Of a DNA stretch of 64,000 nt, positions 8,317 through 18,045 are shown in pieces. Position 1 is the first letter of the stretch. Every line of letters begins with the position of its first letter. The stretch is from Deinococcus radiophilus. GTDB lineage: Bacteria > Deinococcota > Deinococci > Deinococcales > Deinococcaceae. Where the stretch lies: NCBI RefSeq assembly GCF_020889625.1, contig NZ_CP086380.1:1011001-1075000 (forward strand), in the 5' to 3' direction. Under the pieces are notes generated by a model. It was given only the letters and a program-made list of their open reading frames with translations. It searched no databases and was not told the origin of the DNA. Both the position numbers and the translations under genes were made by a program.

Positions 8317-9425
8317 GTCCCCGCCTCGGCGAACTGGCCTCGGAATTCAGCATGGTGGAGCGCGCCCTGGGCGATCCCGCCGTGCTGGCCGATGCCCAGG
8401 AATACACCCGTCTGACCCGCCGCCACCGCGAGCTGGAGCCGCTGATCACCCTCTACCGTGAGCATGAGCGCCTGAGTGCCGAGCAGGAAGATACCCAGGA
8501 GCTGCTCGCCGACCCGGACTTCCGCGAGATGGCGCAGGCGGACCTGAGCCGTATCCAATCACGGCTGGCCGAGCTGGAAGCTGACCTGGAAGTGATGTTG
8601 CTGCCCACCGACCCTTTTGAGAGCCATGATGTGCTGCTGGAAATCCGGGCCGGGGCAGGTGGGGCCGAAGCCGCGCTGTTTGCCGCCGACCTGCTGCGGA
8701 TGTACACCCGCTATGCCGAAGCGAGCGGGCTGCGCCTGAGCGTGCTGGACGCCAGCGAAAGTGACATCGGCGGGCTGAGCAAGGTCGTGGCCGAGGTTAC
8801 GGGGGACTTCGCCTACCGCGCCTTCAAGTGGGAAAGCGGCGTACACCGGGTGCAGCGCGTTCCGGCCACCGAATCACAGGGCCGCATTCACACCAGCACG
8901 GTCACCGTCGCGGTGCTGCCGCAGGTGGAACAGGCCGAGGTGGCCCTGGACCTCAGCGAAGTCCGGATAGATGTCTTCCGCTCGCAGGGAGCAGGCGGCC
9001 AGAGCGTGAACACCACCGACAGTGCTGTACGCGCCACCTACCGCGCCGGCACCCCGGACGAGATCATGGTGGTCTGCCAGGATGGCCGCAGTCAGATCAA
9101 AAACCGCGAAAAGGCACTGATGATCCTGGCCTCGCGCCTGGCTGAGCGCGAACGTGAAAAGCAGCAGGCCAGTGAGCGGGCCGCCCGCAGCAGCCAGATC
9201 GGCACCGGGGACCGTTCGGAAAAGGTCCGCACCTACAACTATCCCCAGAACCGCGTGACCGATCACCGTCTAGAAGGCGACGCCAAGAATTCCGCTCTGG
9301 AAGGCGTACTGGACGGTGACCTGCAAGACATCGTGGGTGGTCTGGCCCGTGCTCAGCGTGAAAAGCAGCTGCTGGACATGGCCGACGCGGATGCCGAGAG
9401 GGTCGATACCCGTGCCTCGGCGTGA
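8310..9425 (+). CDS. prfA: peptide chain release factor 1
   Basis: A 371-residue class I release factor, slightly longer than the roughly 360 usual. The stop-codon reading motif appears as [14 protein letters not shown] (PAT form, diagnostic of RF1, which reads UAA and UAG). The peptidyl-transferase GGQ motif is in [17 protein letters not shown]. The C-terminus [16 protein letters not shown] is typical. It is followed by an overlapping Nudix gene and then a pseudouridine synthase, forming a three-gene unit. Its ATG overlaps the UGA stop of a small upstream ORF, which suggests translational coupling. Confidence 0.97.
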   Translation: MLSPRLGELASEFSMVERALGDPAVLADAQEYTRLTRRHRELEPLITLYREHERLSAEQEDTQELLADPDFREMAQADLSRIQSRLAELEADLEVMLLPTDPFESHDVLLEIRAGAGGAEAALFAADLLRMYTRYAEASGLRLSVLDASESDIGGLSKVVAEVTGDFAYRAFKWESGVHRVQRVPATESQGRIHTSTVTVAVLPQVEQAEVALDLSEVRIDVFRSQGAGGQSVNTTDSAVRATYRAGTPDEIMVVCQDGRSQIKNREKALMILASRLAEREREKQQASERAARSSQIGTGDRSEKVRTYNYPQNRVTDHRLEGDAKNSALEGVLDGDLQDIVGGLARAQREKQLLDMADADAERVDTRASA

Positions 9426-9912
9426 TCTGCTGGTGGCCGCCGGGATTCTACGCGACAGGTTCGGAAGGGTGCTGCTGGTCGGCAACGATTGGCAGGGACA
9501 GGGCCGGGTCCGCTACACCCTGCCGGGCGGTGTGGTCGAAAGCGGCGAAACCCTCCTAGAAGCCCTGTACCGCGAGATCTGGGAAGAAACTGGCCTGAAG
9601 TTGACCGGCATAGAGCACATGGTCTACACCGTGCACATTGAGGATGAGCGACGGGGCGAGCGGGCCATGGCGGTGGCTTTCGAGGCCACCTGGGAGGGCT
9701 TGCTGAATCCCAGCGATCCTGACGGCTTCATCACTGAGGCGCGGTTCTGCACACTTGAGGACGCAGGCGAGCGGCTGGATTCGCCGCCCATGCGTGAGCC
9801 ACTGCTGGACTACCTGCGGACTGGTGAACCGGGTCGGTTCTACGCTTTCAAGGGCTGGGATGGGCGCGGTGGCCTGCGGATTCCCGCTCTGAAACACCCG
9901 TCAAATGGTTGA
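9412..9912 (+). CDS. Nudix hydrolase
   Basis: A protein of about 166 residues with a canonical Nudix box: G40-x5-E46-x7-R54-E-I-W-E-E-T-G-L62, all three metal-binding glutamates present. The start is uncertain: GTG 9412 has AGAGGG nine bases upstream and overlaps the prfA stop, while ATG 9391 is also in frame. Nudix enzymes cleave nucleoside diphosphates linked to another group; the substrate cannot be told here. It overlaps the next gene by eight bases, so the three genes are probably co-translated. Deinococcus genomes are rich in Nudix proteins. Confidence 0.88.
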   Translation: MPRRDLLVAAGILRDRFGRVLLVGNDWQGQGRVRYTLPGGVVESGETLLEALYREIWEETGLKLTGIEHMVYTVHIEDERRGERAMAVAFEATWEGLLNPSDPDGFITEARFCTLEDAGERLDSPPMREPLLDYLRTGEPGRFYAFKGWDGRGGLRIPALKHPSNG

Positions 9913-10909
9913 GATGGCAGAAGACAAACAGGACAACCCCGAGCAGTACACGGCGGCAGCGGGCCGACTGGACGCTGTGTGTGCTGAACTCACCGGACAG
10001 AGCCGATCACAGGTGGCGGGCTGGATCACGGATGGGCGGGTATGGGTAGATGACCGCCCCGTCACCAAGGCCAGCCACCGGCTACGCGGCGGCGAGGCGC
10101 TGAGCCTCTCTCCCCCACCGCCCGCCGACTTACGCGTGCAGCCGGAAGACATCCCGCTGGATATCCTGTACGAAGACGGTGCCCTGATTGCCGTGAATAA
10201 ACCCCCCGGCATGGTGACCCACCCGGCACCCGGCGTGGTCAGCGGCACCCTGGTCAATGCGCTGCTGGGCCTTATGGCGCTGCCGCAACAGGAGGGCGCA
10301 GAGGGTGCGGGCGGCTACCGCCCCGGCATCGTGCACCGGCTGGATAAGGACACCAGCGGCGTGATCGTGGTCGCCAAAACCGTGCAGGCCCACGCTGCCC
10401 TGAGTGCCAGCTTCAAGGCCCGTAAAACGCAGAAGGTGTACCTCGCCAGTGCGGCAGGCGAGTGGCGGGCCGAGCAACCTGTACTGGTCGACGCTCCCGT
10501 AGGTCGCCATCCAGTGCAGCGCCAGCGCATGACGGTGGGCGGCGCGAACCCCCGCGAGGCCCAGACCCGCTTCGTGCCGCTAAGCGCCCATCCGGACGGG
10601 CATGGGCGCACGCTGGCGCTGGTCCGCTGTGAGCCGCGTACCGGGCGCACCCACCAGATCCGGGTGCATCTGGCCCACCTGGGCAGTCCCATCCTGGGCG
10701 ACAGCGTCTATGGCCGGGCCAGTGAAGTGATGCCGCGTCAGGCCCTGCACGCCTGGCAGCTGACCGTGCCTCACCCAGTCACGGGCACGGCGCTACAGTT
10801 GCATGCGCCTGTCCCGGACGACCTGCTGGGGGCGTGGGTCAGTCTGGGCGGGACACTGCCGCCAGAGCTGCTGGACCAGAACGTCCCGATTGAGACATCG
10901 CTCGGCTAG
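9905..10909 (+). CDS. RluD-family RNA pseudouridine synthase
   Basis: A 334-residue enzyme with an N-terminal S4 RNA-binding domain (GRLDAVCAELTGQSRSQVAGWI...VWVDDRPV) and a RluA/RluD catalytic domain. The catalytic motif HRLDKDTSG places Asp147 as the nucleophile, and RTGRTHQIRVHL is the second family signature. It converts uridines in 23S rRNA to pseudouridine; the exact sites are inferred from family. ATG 9905 overlaps the Nudix stop; ATG 9914 is an alternative. A terminator-like hairpin follows at 10941-10965. Confidence 0.92.
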   Translation: MVEMAEDKQDNPEQYTAAAGRLDAVCAELTGQSRSQVAGWITDGRVWVDDRPVTKASHRLRGGEALSLSPPPPADLRVQPEDIPLDILYEDGALIAVNKPPGMVTHPAPGVVSGTLVNALLGLMALPQQEGAEGAGGYRPGIVHRLDKDTSGVIVVAKTVQAHAALSASFKARKTQKVYLASAAGEWRAEQPVLVDAPVGRHPVQRQRMTVGGANPREAQTRFVPLSAHPDGHGRTLALVRCEPRTGRTHQIRVHLAHLGSPILGDSVYGRASEVMPRQALHAWQLTVPHPVTGTALQLHAPVPDDLLGAWVSLGGTLPPELLDQNVPIETSLG

Positions 10910-10940
10910 CTGGCACGCCTGCTGACTAGATTTTCCTAAC

Positions 10941-10965
10941 AAAAACCCGCCCTATAGGGGCGGGT
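10941..10965 (-). terminator. bidirectional terminator between the RluD-like gene and infC
   Basis: ACCCGCC and GGCGGGT (10945-10951, 10959-10965) pair around CTATAGG. On the minus strand a run of five T follows, so it best ends infC transcription, and it can also slow readthrough from the pseudouridine synthase. Confidence 0.75.
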
Positions 10966-10996
10966 CTTCCACTTTTGTAGGTTTAGCGCTGAACGT

Positions 10997-11130
10997 TCAG
11001 GCGTTGGCTTCTGCGGGGCTGGCCTGGGTGTCGGCTGGGGCAGCCAGCTCGGCTTCAGCAGCAGTGTCCCCGCCCTCATCGACCTTCTTCTTGACCTTTT
11101 CAGCTTTGGGGGCCATGACCATGTTCATGC
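10997..11130 (-). other. infC: out-of-frame C-terminal tail of IF-3
   Basis: Downstream of an apparent frameshift at about 11130 another frame continues with NMVMAPKAEKVKKKVDE and an Ala/Glu-rich end, stopping at TGA 10999-10997. IF-3 proteins normally keep an NMVLAPK-like strand here, so this is the displaced true C-terminus. The upstream frame instead ends in MHEHGHGPQS. Confidence 0.7.
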
Positions 11131-11606
11131 ATGCCCATCATGCTGGGACGGCTTTCCGGCGTACCGATATCGGTCAGCGCCTCGGCCACGCGGTCCAGAA
11201 TCCGCTCGCCCAGTTCAGGGTGGGTGCGTTCACGCCCACGGAACATGATGGTGACTTTGACCTTGTTCCCCGCTTCCAGAAACCGGCGCACATGGTTGGT
11301 CTTGGTATTGAAGTCGTGGTCGTCAATCTTGACGCGGTACTTGATCGCTTTGACTTCCTGGGACCGGGCACGCTTGCGGTTTTCCTTCTCGTTTTGCTGC
11401 TGCTCGTAGCGGAAGCGGCCATAATCAAGCAGTTTGCACACAGGCGGCACGGCCTGGGGACTGACCATCACCAGGTCCAGGTTCTTTTCGCGGGCCATTC
11501 TCAGGGCGTCGCGGGTATCAATAATGCCAACCTGCTCACCGTCTGCGCCAATCAGGCGAATCTGACGGACCCTAATCTGCTCGTTGACCTTTAGATCTTT
11601 CGCTAT
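11100..11606 (-). CDS. infC: translation initiation factor IF-3 (apparent ATA start; C-terminus frameshifted)
   Basis: About 168 residues. The N-domain begins KDLKVNEQIRVRQIRLIG, followed by the lysine-rich linker (NEKENRKRARSQEVKAIK) and the C-domain (FLEAGNKVKVTIMFRGRER, LGERILDRVAEAL). IF-3 binds the 30S subunit and checks initiator tRNA and start codon. The perfect SD GGAGGTGAT (11619-11611) is eight bases from an in-frame ATA (11606-11604), with no ATG or GTG at a suitable distance; infC is known to use rare starts such as AUU for self-control. The last residues differ from the family because of a frameshift near 11130. rpmI and rplT, usual neighbours, are absent. Confidence 0.88.
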   Translation of the reverse strand: MAKDLKVNEQIRVRQIRLIGADGEQVGIIDTRDALRMAREKNLDLVMVSPQAVPPVCKLLDYGRFRYEQQQNEKENRKRARSQEVKAIKYRVKIDDHDFNTKTNHVRRFLEAGNKVKVTIMFRGRERTHPELGERILDRVAEALTDIGTPESRPSMMGMHEHGHGPQS

Positions 11607-11610
11607 AGCT

Positions 11611-11619
11611 ATCACCTCC
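11611..11619 (-). promoter_or_regulatory. perfect Shine-Dalgarno that fixes the infC start
   Basis: GGAGGTGAT matches the 16S rRNA tail over nine bases. Eight bases separate GGAGG from the in-frame ATA at 11606, whereas the nearest ATG codons upstream lie before this site and lack their own. Confidence 0.8.
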
Positions 11620-11841
11620 GCGCACCGCTCCGGGTCAAACTGCCCATGAGCAGCGGCTGAATCGGTCACCATCATCGGTGACTCTGAATAATGGGTTTTG
11701 AAGTGGCGGCGGTGAGTGCTCTCCGCCTGGCCTGCAGCTGCCATTCAACTGGGCCAACTCGGGAAACAGTTTAGCACGCTCCGCGTATAGGCCTTTTAGG
11801 CCACTCCACTTTAGACTGGCCGCCTCAAATCACAAATACTC

Positions 11842-11847
11842 TAAACT
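11842..11847 (+). promoter_or_regulatory. -10 box of ybaB
   Basis: TAAACT ends seven bases before the ybaB ATG, which predicts a leaderless message. Confidence 0.5.
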
Positions 11848-11854
11848 GCTGCAC

Positions 11855-12145
11855 ATGGACATGAAACGTCTGATGAAGCAAATGCAGCAGGCTCAGAGCG
11901 CCGCCAACCGGATTCAGGAAGACCTGGCCGCCAAGAGTGTAGAGGGCACGGCCAGCGGGCTGGTCACGGTGACCATGAACGGTCACGGCAAGGTGCAGAG
12001 CCTGAAGATCAAGCCTGAAGCCGTAGACGGCGACGATGTCGAAGCCCTTGAAGACCTGATCCTGGCCGCCATTCAGGACGCTGGAAACCAAGTAGACGAC
12101 CTGCAGCAAGAAGCCACCCGTGGCCTGCAGATTCCTGGTTTCTGA
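11855..12145 (+). CDS. ybaB: YbaB/EbfC nucleoid-associated protein
   Basis: A 96-residue protein with the full YbaB/EbfC pattern: MKRLMKQMQQAQ near the start, the central GLVTVTMNGHGKVQSLKI strand pair and DDVEALEDLILAAIQDA. Family members form dimers that bind DNA and commonly sit next to recR, as here (128 bp upstream). A role in DNA organisation or recombination repair is inferred from that context. The -10 box at 11842 suggests a leaderless start at 11855; ATG 11861 is a second option. A terminator separates it from recR, which has its own promoter box. Confidence 0.93.
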   Translation: MDMKRLMKQMQQAQSAANRIQEDLAAKSVEGTASGLVTVTMNGHGKVQSLKIKPEAVDGDDVEALEDLILAAIQDAGNQVDDLQQEATRGLQIPGF

Positions 12146-12165
12146 AACGCAAGGGCTGACCCTGT

Positions 12166-12192
12166 CCCGCCAGATGGGCGGGGCTTTTCTTT
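12166..12192 (+). terminator. terminator after ybaB
   Basis: CCCGCC pairs with GGCGGG across a five-base loop and is followed by CTTTTCTTT. Confidence 0.7.
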
Positions 12193-12260
12193 GACCCCCA
12201 AGGCCATCCCTCGGCTGCCGGGTTCCGACCCAACCGACAGTGTGTTTCCCACCGACCCGC

Positions 12261-12266
12261 TAAGCT
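12261..12266 (+). promoter_or_regulatory. -10 box of recR
   Basis: TAAGCT ends six bases before the GTG start of recR, the leaderless layout. Confidence 0.5.
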
Positions 12267-12272
12267 GACCGG

Positions 12273-12869
12273 GTGAAATATCCACCCAGTCTGGTCGCCC
12301 TGATCCGTGAACTGTCGCGCCTGCCCGGTATCGGGCCGAAAAGCGCTCAGCGGCTGGCCTTCCACCTGTTTGAACAGCCCGCTGAGGATATTGAGCGGCT
12401 CTCGGCAGCACTCCTCTCGGCCAAATCTGAATTGCACACCTGCCCAGTGTGCTTCAACATCACCGACGCCGAACTGTGCAGCGTGTGCAGCGACCCAAGC
12501 CGCGATCAGAACACCATCTGCGTGGTCGAGGAACCCGGCGACGTGATCGCTCTGGAGCGCAGCGGCGAGTTCCAGGGACTGTATCACGTGCTGCATGGCG
12601 TCCTGAGCCCTATGAACGGCGTGGGGCCGGAACAGCTACGGATCAAGGAACTGCTGCCGCGTACCACAGACGGCATGGAAGTGATTCTGGCGACTGGCAC
12701 CACCGTGGAAGGCGACGCCACTGCGCTGTATCTGCAGCGGTTGCTGGACCCCCTGGGTGCCGAAGTGACCCGAATTGCTTACGGTCTGCAAGTCGGCGCG
12801 GCCCTGGAGTACGCCGACGAGGTCACGCTGGGCCGCGCGCTGTTGGGCCGTCAGAAGATCCGGGGCTGA
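12273..12869 (+). CDS. recR: recombination mediator RecR
   Basis: A 198-residue protein with a helix-hairpin-helix (LSRLPGIGPKSAQRLAFHL), a four-cysteine zinc finger (CPVC...CSVC), a Toprim domain (TICVVEEPGDVIALERSGEF) and the C-terminal Walker-like region (ATGTTVEGDATALYLQRLL). RecR acts with RecO, and with RecF, to load RecA on gapped DNA; this route is central to Deinococcus repair because RecBC is lacking in the genus. It starts with GTG six bases after a TAAGCT box. A structured repeat element begins eight bases after the stop. Confidence 0.97.
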   Translation: MKYPPSLVALIRELSRLPGIGPKSAQRLAFHLFEQPAEDIERLSAALLSAKSELHTCPVCFNITDAELCSVCSDPSRDQNTICVVEEPGDVIALERSGEFQGLYHVLHGVLSPMNGVGPEQLRIKELLPRTTDGMEVILATGTTVEGDATALYLQRLLDPLGAEVTRIAYGLQVGAALEYADEVTLGRALLGRQKIRG

Positions 12870-12876
12870 ACAGACA

Positions 12877-12990
12877 TAGCAGCTGTCCGGAAAATCGTAG
12901 AGGCGCGTCCACCTCCATGATTTTCCGCGGGCAGAGCAAGTAGACATGGATGCAACCAGGCTCTGCACCCTATTTTCCGGAGAGCTGCTA
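12877..12990 (+). repeat. structured small repeat, copy A
   Basis: A 114 bp element bounded by a 19 bp terminal inverted repeat (left TAGCAGCTGTCCGGAAAAT at 12877-12895; right 12972-12990, one mismatch). Inside are GGAAAATC/GATTTTCC and GCAGAGC/GCTCTGC inverted repeats, so the whole element can fold into a branched structure. The segment GCAGAGCAAGTAGACATGG (12931-12949) recurs in altered form at 47402 and 63482. It resembles the small noncoding repeats described in Deinococcus. No ORF and no clear target-site duplication were seen. Confidence 0.75.
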
Positions 12991-13083
12991 CCCATACGCC
13001 GGTCATAGAACAGGTTCCAAAATTAGATCTCTCGGCACCTAAATACTGGCAAAAACCTGACAAACTTTTCATAAATTAAATGT

Positions 13084-13605
13084 GTGTTAAGTCCTCAAGA
13101 TCTGTTGGTTGCCCTCAAACTGTTGCAGGAAGACGCTCCATCTTATTCATATAGTTTGCTCGGCAGGTCCATCGGCCTCTCACATACACAGGTGCATCAG
13201 GCCCATGAACGGCTGGTGGCCTCGCGTCTGCTGCGAGCTGGAAGTTCTTCTCCTATCCGTTCGTCCCTGGTCAGCGTACTTACCAAAGGCGTGCCCTATT
13301 TTCTGCCAGCGCCTCCGCAGGGAGATGCCCTGGTACGCGGAGTCGCAACGGGGTGCTGCGTCGCTCCCCTGCCGGGGTCAGACGCACAGCGGCTGGTTTG
13401 GCCGGATGAGGAAGGTCAGGCCGAGGGGTACGCGGTGCAGCCTCTCTGTACCGAGGCCGTCCAGGCAGCGCGGCTTGACCCCCAGTTGCACCAGTTGCTG
13501 GCCCTCACCGATCTGGTTCGCAGCCACCGCTCCAGCCTGCGCGAACGCAGCTTGGCGGCGCAACGTCTGGAACACCTGATTCTGGAACCTGTCGCCATGT
13601 ACTAA
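13084..13605 (+). CDS. HTH-domain protein, possible regulator
   Basis: A 173-residue protein starting with GTG. The N-terminal part ([44 protein letters not shown]) reads as a helix-turn-helix with [21 protein letters not shown] as the DNA-contacting pair. A central basic/proline segment and a helical C-terminus follow. I do not recognise a named family. It is 37 bp before an AlbA/HATPase protein that also carries HTH motifs, and the pair may be co-regulated, although the second gene has its own -10-like box. The AT-rich stretch before it (about 13020-13083) looks like a promoter region. Confidence 0.7.
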   Translation: MLSPQDLLVALKLLQEDAPSYSYSLLGRSIGLSHTQVHQAHERLVASRLLRAGSSSPIRSSLVSVLTKGVPYFLPAPPQGDALVRGVATGCCVAPLPGSDAQRLVWPDEEGQAEGYAVQPLCTEAVQAARLDPQLHQLLALTDLVRSHRSSLRERSLAAQRLEHLILEPVAMY

Positions 13606-13629
13606 ATACCTGAGCGGCGGGGCAGCCGT

Positions 13630-13635
13630 TACACT
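13630..13635 (+). promoter_or_regulatory. -10 box of the AlbA/HATPase gene
   Basis: TACACT ends seven bases before the GTG at 13643. Confidence 0.5.
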
Positions 13636-13642
13636 GGATTCA

Positions 13643-15574
<1,932 letters not shown>

Positions 15575-15616
15575 GGCATGGAGGGGGCCAGTCAGCGGGC
15601 CAAGCTGACTGGATGT

Positions 15617-15622
15617 TAATCT
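15617..15622 (+). promoter_or_regulatory. -10 box of hpt
   Basis: TAATCT ends six bases before ATG 15629, which favours that start over the in-frame GTG at 15623. Confidence 0.5.
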
Positions 15623-15628
15623 GTGGGC

Positions 15629-16177
15629 ATGACTCATCAGCCGGGCCACGGCCCTGTTCAGATTTCCCAAGACGATATTCAGGCCCGCATTCAGGAGCTG
15701 GCGCGTAAGATCGAAGCCGACTACGAGGGCAAAACCCCTCACCTGATCTGCGTCCTCAACGGCGCCTTTCCTTTTTTTGCAGACCTGTGCCGGGCCATCG
15801 AGCGGCCGATCACGGTGGACTTTTTGCAGGCCAGCTCGTATGGCAACGCGCAGGAGTCCAGCGGCGAGGTCAAGCTGGTCAAAGACTTGCAATTCCCGAT
15901 TCAGGGCCGCGACGTGATTATCGTAGAAGACATCGTGGATACGGGCCTGACCCTAAAATACCTGATGGGTTATTTGGATGGCCGCCACCCCGCTTCGCTG
16001 CGAATTGCTTCGCTGCTGTCCAAGCCGTCGCGCCGCAAGGCCGAGCTGACCATCGACTACCTGGGCTTTACCATCCCCAATGCCTACGTGTACGGCTTCG
16101 GCCTGGACCGTGCCCAACTGGACCGCAACCTCCCCTTTATCACCTCAGAAGAACCAGCGGGCGACGAGGAAGAATAA
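15629..16177 (+). CDS. hpt: hypoxanthine phosphoribosyltransferase
   Basis: A 182-residue purine-salvage enzyme that joins hypoxanthine or guanine to PRPP, giving IMP or GMP. The PRPP-binding motif VIIVEDIVDTGLTL is complete, and the flexible-loop region DFLQASSYGNAQESSGEV and the C-terminal NAYVYGFGLD are as in the family. The ATG at 15629 sits six bases after a TAATCT box. The acidic C-terminus (EEPAGDEEE) is a minor extension. Divergent purine genes (purM) lie nearby on the other strand. Confidence 0.95.
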   Translation: MTHQPGHGPVQISQDDIQARIQELARKIEADYEGKTPHLICVLNGAFPFFADLCRAIERPITVDFLQASSYGNAQESSGEVKLVKDLQFPIQGRDVIIVEDIVDTGLTLKYLMGYLDGRHPASLRIASLLSKPSRRKAELTIDYLGFTIPNAYVYGFGLDRAQLDRNLPFITSEEPAGDEEE

Positions 16178-16191
16178 TCTCCCAATGAACA

Positions 16192-16221
16192 GCACCCGGC
16201 CAGATGGATAAGGCCGGGTGC
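16192..16221. terminator. inverted repeat between hpt and the phosphatase gene
   Basis: GCACCCGGCC and GGCCGGGTGC form a ten-base-pair perfect stem with a ten-base loop between two converging genes. There is no T-run on either strand, so it may be a weak bidirectional terminator or an mRNA end-protecting hairpin. Confidence 0.55.
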
Positions 16222-16245
16222 TTGCTGGTTCAGAGGCAGACTATG

Positions 16246-16974
16246 CTATGGCACCTGTCCCACCACGTCGTCACTCTCGGTGGCGGCCAATAGGTCTTCG
16301 AGGTGGGCATCGTCATTGAAGCCCAGCAATGTGCCGCGCTCGTGTCCCAGGATGATCCGGGTGATGGAAGAATTGGTCACCGAAAGGCGCGACCAGGCCT
16401 GACGGCCCGCGTCCTCGCCCAGCGCCAGCCCCACCGCCACCCGGACCAGCCCGCCGTGGGTGAACACCAGAATCCGCCCGCCAGGATGCCGCTCACGCAG
16501 CTCGTGAAAGGTCTTGCTGGAGCGGATATACAGGTCCTGCATACTCTCGCCGCCGGGCCGCTGGGTGGCCCATGAATCTTCACTCAGGGCCTGAAGATAG
16601 TCCGGGTAGCGCTCCTGAATCACTTTAGCCGTCAGACCCGCCAGTTTGCCCACATCAATCTCGCGTAGGCCAGGGTCCAGCCGCACTTCGGGGTGTCCAG
16701 CCAACCGCTCAGCCACCGCTGCAGCCGTAGCATGTGAGCGCTCCAGGTCGCTGGAATACACGGCGTCAAACTGCTGCCCGGTCAGGCGTGCGGCTAGAGT
16801 CACGACCTGTAAGCGGCCCAGCTGACTGAGCGGCACGTCGGTCTGACCCTGATAACGGCCTGAGGCGTTCCAGCTGCTTTCACCGTGGCGGACCACCCAC
16901 ATTTCAGTGGCCTGCTCACGGTCGGGCAATTGAAACCCAAACGGAGCGCGGCGGTGCGGCACCAACTTAGCCAA
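16246..16974 (-). CDS. histidine phosphatase (phosphoglycerate-mutase-like)
   Basis: A 242-residue protein of the histidine phosphatase superfamily. The catalytic signature VVRHGESSWNASGRYQG carries the phospho-accepting histidine; DLERSHATAAAV and VFTHGGLVRVAVG supply the other conserved Arg and His. The start is TTG at 16974, overlapping the purM stop by eight bases; an internal ATG just before WVVRHGES (16902) would give a shorter form. It is co-transcribed behind purM. The substrate is not evident; sugar phosphates, nucleotides or cofactor precursors are possible. Confidence 0.88.
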   Translation of the reverse strand: MAKLVPHRRAPFGFQLPDREQATEMWVVRHGESSWNASGRYQGQTDVPLSQLGRLQVVTLAARLTGQQFDAVYSSDLERSHATAAAVAERLAGHPEVRLDPGLREIDVGKLAGLTAKVIQERYPDYLQALSEDSWATQRPGGESMQDLYIRSSKTFHELRERHPGGRILVFTHGGLVRVAVGLALGEDAGRQAWSRLSVTNSSITRIILGHERGTLLGFNDDAHLEDLLAATESDDVVGQVP

Positions 16975-18010
16975 AACGGACTCCCCGCCCCGCTTCCATC
17001 TGGCCCAGCACCCAGGGTTGTTCGCCTACAGCCCGTAGCGCCGTCAGCGCCTGCTCCTGCTGTGCGGCAGGAACGATAAACAGGAAACCCACCCCCATGT
17101 TGAGCGCTTCAAAGGCTTCTTCGCGGGGCGTACCAGAGCGTTCCACGATCAGCTCAAACAGTGGCGGTACCGTCCAGGAGGCCGTATCCACCCGCATCCC
17201 GATGCCCCCCGGGAATACACGCGGTGGATTGTGGACCAGACCGCCTCCAGTGATGTGGGCCATGCCGCGCACTTCGGCGCCAGCCCCCTGCACCGCGTCG
17301 TAGGCACTCAGATAAGCGCGGTGCGGCACGGTCAGCAGGTCCTCAAGGCGCTCACCATTCAGGTCGTCGCGGGCCTCAGCCCAGTCCAAGTCGTCCAGCG
17401 CCATGCGGGCCAGCGAGTACCCGTTGGTGTGCAGGCCGGCACTGGGCAGGGCAATCACGCTGTCTCCTTCCTGGATACGCTGCCCGTCAATGAGCGCTGG
17501 GCGGTCCACGGCACCCACGATGGTCCCTACAATGTCCAGCTCGCCTTCGACATACACGCCGGGCATCTCGGCGGTTTCGCCACCCAACAGCGCCACGCCT
17601 AGCGCTTCACAGGCCTGGGCCGCACCCGTGACCACTTCGGCTACGCGCTCCGGCGAGAGCCGGCCCATCGCCACATAATCCAGAAAGATCAGTGGGCGCG
17701 CCCCTTGCACCAGAATGTCGTTCACGCAGTGGTTCACGATGTCATGGCCCAGGCCGCCGAAACGCCCGGTCCGCACCGCCACCTTGGTCTTGGTGCCCAC
17801 GCCGTCGGTGGAGGCCACCAGCACCGGGTCGGCCATGTCCTGCAGGCCGCTCAGGCTGAAGAGGCCCCCAAAGCCGCCGATGCCGCCCAGCACCGCCGGG
17901 GTGTGGGTGCGGGCGACGGCGTCCTTCATCAGGTCTACGGCGCGGTGGCCCGCGTCAATATCCACGCCTGCACGGGCGTAAGCGCTCTGCGACTCGGTCT
18001 GATTTGTCAT
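16967..18010 (-). CDS. purM: phosphoribosylformylglycinamidine cyclo-ligase (AIR synthetase)
   Basis: A 347-residue enzyme of de novo purine synthesis that closes the imidazole ring of AIR with ATP. Conserved segments are visible: YARAGVDIDAG at the start, LVASTDGVGTKTKVA (nucleotide site), DIVNHCVNDILVQGARPLIFLDY, LLGGETAEMPGVY and HITGGGLVHNPPRV. A TATCCT box ends seven bases before the ATG, predicting a leaderless message. The downstream phosphatase gene overlaps its stop. Confidence 0.97.
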   Translation of the reverse strand: MTNQTESQSAYARAGVDIDAGHRAVDLMKDAVARTHTPAVLGGIGGFGGLFSLSGLQDMADPVLVASTDGVGTKTKVAVRTGRFGGLGHDIVNHCVNDILVQGARPLIFLDYVAMGRLSPERVAEVVTGAAQACEALGVALLGGETAEMPGVYVEGELDIVGTIVGAVDRPALIDGQRIQEGDSVIALPSAGLHTNGYSLARMALDDLDWAEARDDLNGERLEDLLTVPHRAYLSAYDAVQGAGAEVRGMAHITGGGLVHNPPRVFPGGIGMRVDTASWTVPPLFELIVERSGTPREEAFEALNMGVGFLFIVPAAQQEQALTALRAVGEQPWVLGQMEAGRGVRFG

Positions 18011-18017
18011 CGGTTAC

Positions 18018-18023
18018 AGGATA
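18018..18023 (-). promoter_or_regulatory. -10 box of purM
   Basis: TATCCT on the minus strand ends seven bases before the purM ATG. Confidence 0.5.
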
Positions 18024-18045
18024 AAGGATAGATAAAGCCGGGACG

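Noticed and set aside
16192..16221. Treating the GCACCCGGCC hairpin as a strong terminator
   Set aside because: There is no T-run on either side, so only a weak or mRNA-protecting role is kept.
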